From Sweltsa coloradensis (taxonomy: Eukaryota; Arthropoda; Insecta; Plecoptera; Chloroperlidae): 64,000 nucleotides of DNA. Location: positions 496,001 to 560,000 of the forward strand of contig JAMZAV010000153.1 of the NCBI GenBank assembly GCA_024449915.1. Direction: 5' to 3'. This document shows positions 61,721 to 64,000 of the stretch, piece by piece (positions within the stretch are counted from its first letter, which is position 1; every line of letters starts with the position of its first letter). Under the pieces are notes generated by a model. It was not told the DNA's origin. It made no database searches and was given only the letters and a program-made list of their open reading frames with translations. The translations under genes were made by a program, and so were the position numbers.

Positions 61721-61972
61721 CATGATATTGTCAATGACTCGCTTCCTGTCCGCGGGCGGCAACTCCTTGCTGATGTTGATCCGAGTGCGGGTCTCCATGA
61801 GCCAGGCGATGGTTGCGTCCAGATGCTCGGTGTACTTCTTGAGCGACACCAGCTTGCCCTCGACGTACTCCCGGTGTTCCGACAGGGCAACTTGTGCCGC
61901 CTCCACTTCCTTGGGCTGGTCCAGGCCGGGATCCATCTCTCGGCGACGAGTGGACAGCTCCTCCTCGCGAGC
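61721..61972 (-). CDS. Dys: Spectrin-repeat exon A (helix A)
   Basis: The acceptor is TCTTCCAG|GCTCGCGAG and the donor ATG|GTGAGT; 252 bp, phase 0 at both ends. Codons 1-35 are charged and helical (AREEEL, RRREMD, KEVEAAQ). Codons about 36-68 form helix A with the hallmark Trp at residue 57 in TIAWLMETR. Codons 71-84 (ELPPADRKRV) turn into helix B. Base composition is clearly GC-richer than the surrounding intron, and the open frame runs exactly between the splice sites. The preceding exon lies beyond the right edge of the window. Confidence 0.88.
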
Positions 61973-62839
61973 CTGGAAGAACAGACGCAAAGCACTTAAA
62001 AGAGAAGTCAAACATATTCATTTAGAAAAAGAAAAACACAGTTTGGAGCTAGGAAGCATCTCAATAAAGCGGGGTCTCTCCCTTTACACCAGACCTAACA
62101 GGCTGTATACATAGAGCACAGACGTTAAAACTACGATTAATTGTTTTGTTAGATCAACATTTTCAAATCTTTGATAGTCCAGAAAATAAAACAGTTCAAT
62201 AAAATTCAGCAGCGACCATCACTTTTCAAAGGTGAGCTGTTGGATCCTATCTCACACCAATATAGATTCCCTAGTAATGTTATAACTTAAATCCTGCATT
62301 TAAATTGCTTTATTCTTAACTCTTTATAGCCATTCACATCATTGCAGGCATTTCACAATGGTTACGACAAAATCGGCTCGCCATCTTGAAAATATAAATG
62401 AATCCTGAACTGAAAAGAGTGAAGTAGTGTAAGTTGTTACAAATCCTGATTGGCCAATGGCTTTCATTTGCCGGCATCATAGCATGAAAACCTGACAAGA
62501 CAGGAAACTTTGCACAGTTGTAACAAACGAACATACACACTATCCAAAGATTACAAACAACCTATTGATGAAGATTTTTTAAATAGGCTATTAGCCACAT
62601 CCAGTATCAACAAATTGTGTTGCTATTCAAGAAAATGTTTTAAACTTAAAGTCTTAAAATTACAATATTGTACAGTGCAGAATTCAAACTGGGTAGAATT
62701 GTTGTTGGTTCATTATTTGGCATAAGATTTGGCAATGTTAATTTTTCTTACTCAATTTAAGACTATCTATGCAAAATAAGTGTCTAATAAAAACACCAAA
62801 CAGAAGAAACAACCAACAAGAAATTATAATTCTCTATAA
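61973..62839. other. Intron sequence, no exon recognised
   Basis: Upstream intron of the minus-strand gene. A pyrimidine tract and CAG lie directly before exon A on the minus strand. No other exon-like segment with splice borders was seen. Confidence 0.5.
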
Positions 62840-63408
62840 TGGCCGCTTTGCGAACGCTTTTTTTAGTCGAGTTGATGGATGAGCTTTTTTGTAAGTTTTT
62901 AGTATGAGTGGGATCTCTTTACTTTTGCAAGTGCTTTTTGAACGCATTGTAGGTGATTGTTGTCAAGTTTCTATTGTTACTTGTTTATTATTATTATATA
63001 CATACCTCAAAAAACTTATATTAAAACCTTTATTTCTATGGATTCTGGTTAACTTTTCCAACTTTTTCTTTCAAAAGGTACTACATCACCATAACCTTAA
63101 TGTCCATGTAAGATATGAACGTTGTAGCCCCACCCGTTTGGTCAGAATCGGCCCAAATGTCACGAAATTGTACTAAAAATCGGGGAAAATCGTAAGTACG
63201 ATATTCATGAGATATATTTCTTCGATCGTACCCAAAAACGTGGCAGCTCTAAGTTCAGAGATTTCGAAGGTCCCCTCCAATTTTTATCAAGATCGCTTAT
63301 GCTGTTTGCCCAGTATCGTGCGAACAAACAGAAAAAAAAAAAAAAAAACGAGCTAAATTTGTTTGGGGGGTCAGTGAAATTGAAGTCTTTGCTTTGCTCA
63401 TCCAATTA
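62840..63408 (+). mobile_element. GGATGAGC-bounded element, copy 3
   Basis: It begins about GTTGATGGATGAGC and ends CTTTGCTCATCCAATTA. It shares with copy 2 the blocks TTGTTGTCAAGTTTCT, GGTACTACATCACCATAACC, CACCCGTTTGGTCAGAAT and AACAAACAGA plus poly-A, but has one body unit where copy 2 has two. It lies in an upstream intron of the dystrophin-like gene. Confidence 0.75.
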
Positions 63409-63579
63409 ATTGTCAATTTAACAAGTTTTTTCATTGTACTATGTAAATAGAAATTTATAATATGATGTTCACAAAACTGTTGTATACATACACGGTAGCT
63501 CTTTTCAACTGTAGAATGTTTGGCTCCCTTGTAGCTTGAAGTCAGAATTTTCTTTGCAAGAATGTTTACACAGAAACAA

Positions 63580-64000
63580 ACCACTTAGCACTTATTAAGT
63601 TGCAAGGCCACACTAGACCCTAAACCTTAAATCTTGAATAGTGAATACCCAGTGTGACAGTGGCACTTAAAAAGATGTGGAGACAACCAACCACTGAGCA
63701 ACTTAGCACTTAACTGGTTGCACTGCCACGCTAGACCCTAAATCTTGAACACTAAATGAAAACACTTCACTTAAATATAGTTGCACTGCTACACACCCTA
63801 AAACTATAACATCATTAAATTAAAGCACTTAAGCAGATGTGTAGACACTCACCACTGAGATACTAAGCACTTAAATAGTTGCACTGTTATACTAGACCCT
63901 CAACCAAGAATACCACAAAATAAAAGTGCCTAAGCATACACGTAGTCAACGAACCACTTAGCACTTAACTACTTGCACCGCTACTGTACTACACTACACC
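63580..64000 (+). repeat. Tandem array, about 90-125-bp units, continuing off the edge
   Basis: GCACTTA followed by GTTGCACTGC-like sequence recurs near 63590, 63703, 63774, 63868 and 63959, alternating with TAGACCCTAAA and GATGTGTAGACA blocks. Spacing is irregular, so copies have gained and lost pieces. No coding content. Confidence 0.75.

Larger units (their letters stand above)
58046..61972 (-). other. Dys: Partial spectrin-repeat gene, probably dystrophin (three exons)
   Basis: Three exons with consensus borders join without a frame break: 61972-61721 (84 codons), 59930-59823 (36 codons) and 58172-58046 (42 codons plus 1 nt). Introns are 1790 and 1650 bp. The joined 162 residues form the end of one helical segment, one complete three-helix repeat (Trp in helix A and Trp in helix C, 73 residues apart) and a Pro/Gln/Ser/Thr-rich linker. 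The pattern V-x-E-h-L ... QPV ... L-x-x-x-W then a hinge ending TQPV resembles human dystrophin repeat 19 and hinge 3 as I remember them. Dystrophin links cortical actin to the dystroglycan complex at the muscle and neuronal membrane. Nesprin and spectraplakins are the alternatives. Both ends of the gene are outside the exons found. Confidence 0.55.

Noticed and set aside
61697..62114. Four other open frames overlapping exon A
   Set aside because: They are shadows of the GC-rich real exon; only one frame fits both splice sites and the spectrin-repeat pattern.

Overview
This is a eukaryotic, animal window. The only coding sequence I can defend is three short spliced exons with GT-AG borders. 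The rest is intron and intergenic DNA packed with short mobile elements, satellites, minisatellites and homopolymer runs. The exons encode a spectrin-type repeat and a following hinge. Together with the tRNA-derived SINEs, small hAT elements and a Penelope-like fragment, this suggests an arthropod, probably an insect with a large, repeat-rich genome. I cannot name the species.

Right end (58-62 kb, minus strand): exons at 61972-61721, 59930-59823 and 58172-58046 join in phase (0-0, 0-0, 0-1). They give 162 residues: one three-helix repeat whose two hallmark tryptophans are 73 residues apart, then a Ser/Thr/Pro/Gln-rich linker. The closest match I can recall is the last repeat before hinge 3 of dystrophin. 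The next exon must lie at lower coordinates, and I could not find it in the remaining 58 kb. Most of the window is therefore probably one very large intron. At the far left (2329-2600, minus strand) a GC-rich, CpG-rich block carries an ATG, nine codons and a GTAAGT donor. That exon ends in the same phase as the last dystrophin-like exon, so it could be an internal promoter and first exon of a short isoform. This is inference.

Repeats, left to right: a 34-bp minisatellite (4.3 kb). A satellite of about 300-366-bp units (7.6-9.6 kb). Two related elements bounded by GGATGAGC (14.2-16.2 kb) with a SINE between them. A 2.4-kb foldback element with tandem repeats in its arms (17.2-19.6 kb). A small hairpin (19.9 kb). 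A near-perfect 165-bp-arm hairpin (24.1 kb). A second satellite of about 192-bp units (30.1-31.5 kb). A hairpin with hammerhead-like cores (37 kb). A terminal-inverted-repeat element (38.8-39.7 kb). A small MITE (46.7 kb). A GTAA array with an inserted repeat (50 kb). Two hAT MITEs with exact 8-bp target duplications (54.2 and 60.0 kb). A trimer element (55-56 kb). A Penelope-like cluster with a GIY-YIG remnant (56-57 kb). Several tRNA-derived SINEs, and a tandem array running off the right edge.

The most unusual pattern: the two satellites, otherwise unrelated, share a 16-bp motif, CCCGGCACCTCCACCA, in nearly every unit. It matches the 3' end of mature alanine tRNA including the CCA tail, or in reverse a tRNA-Ala primer binding site. 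Two good single copies occur elsewhere.
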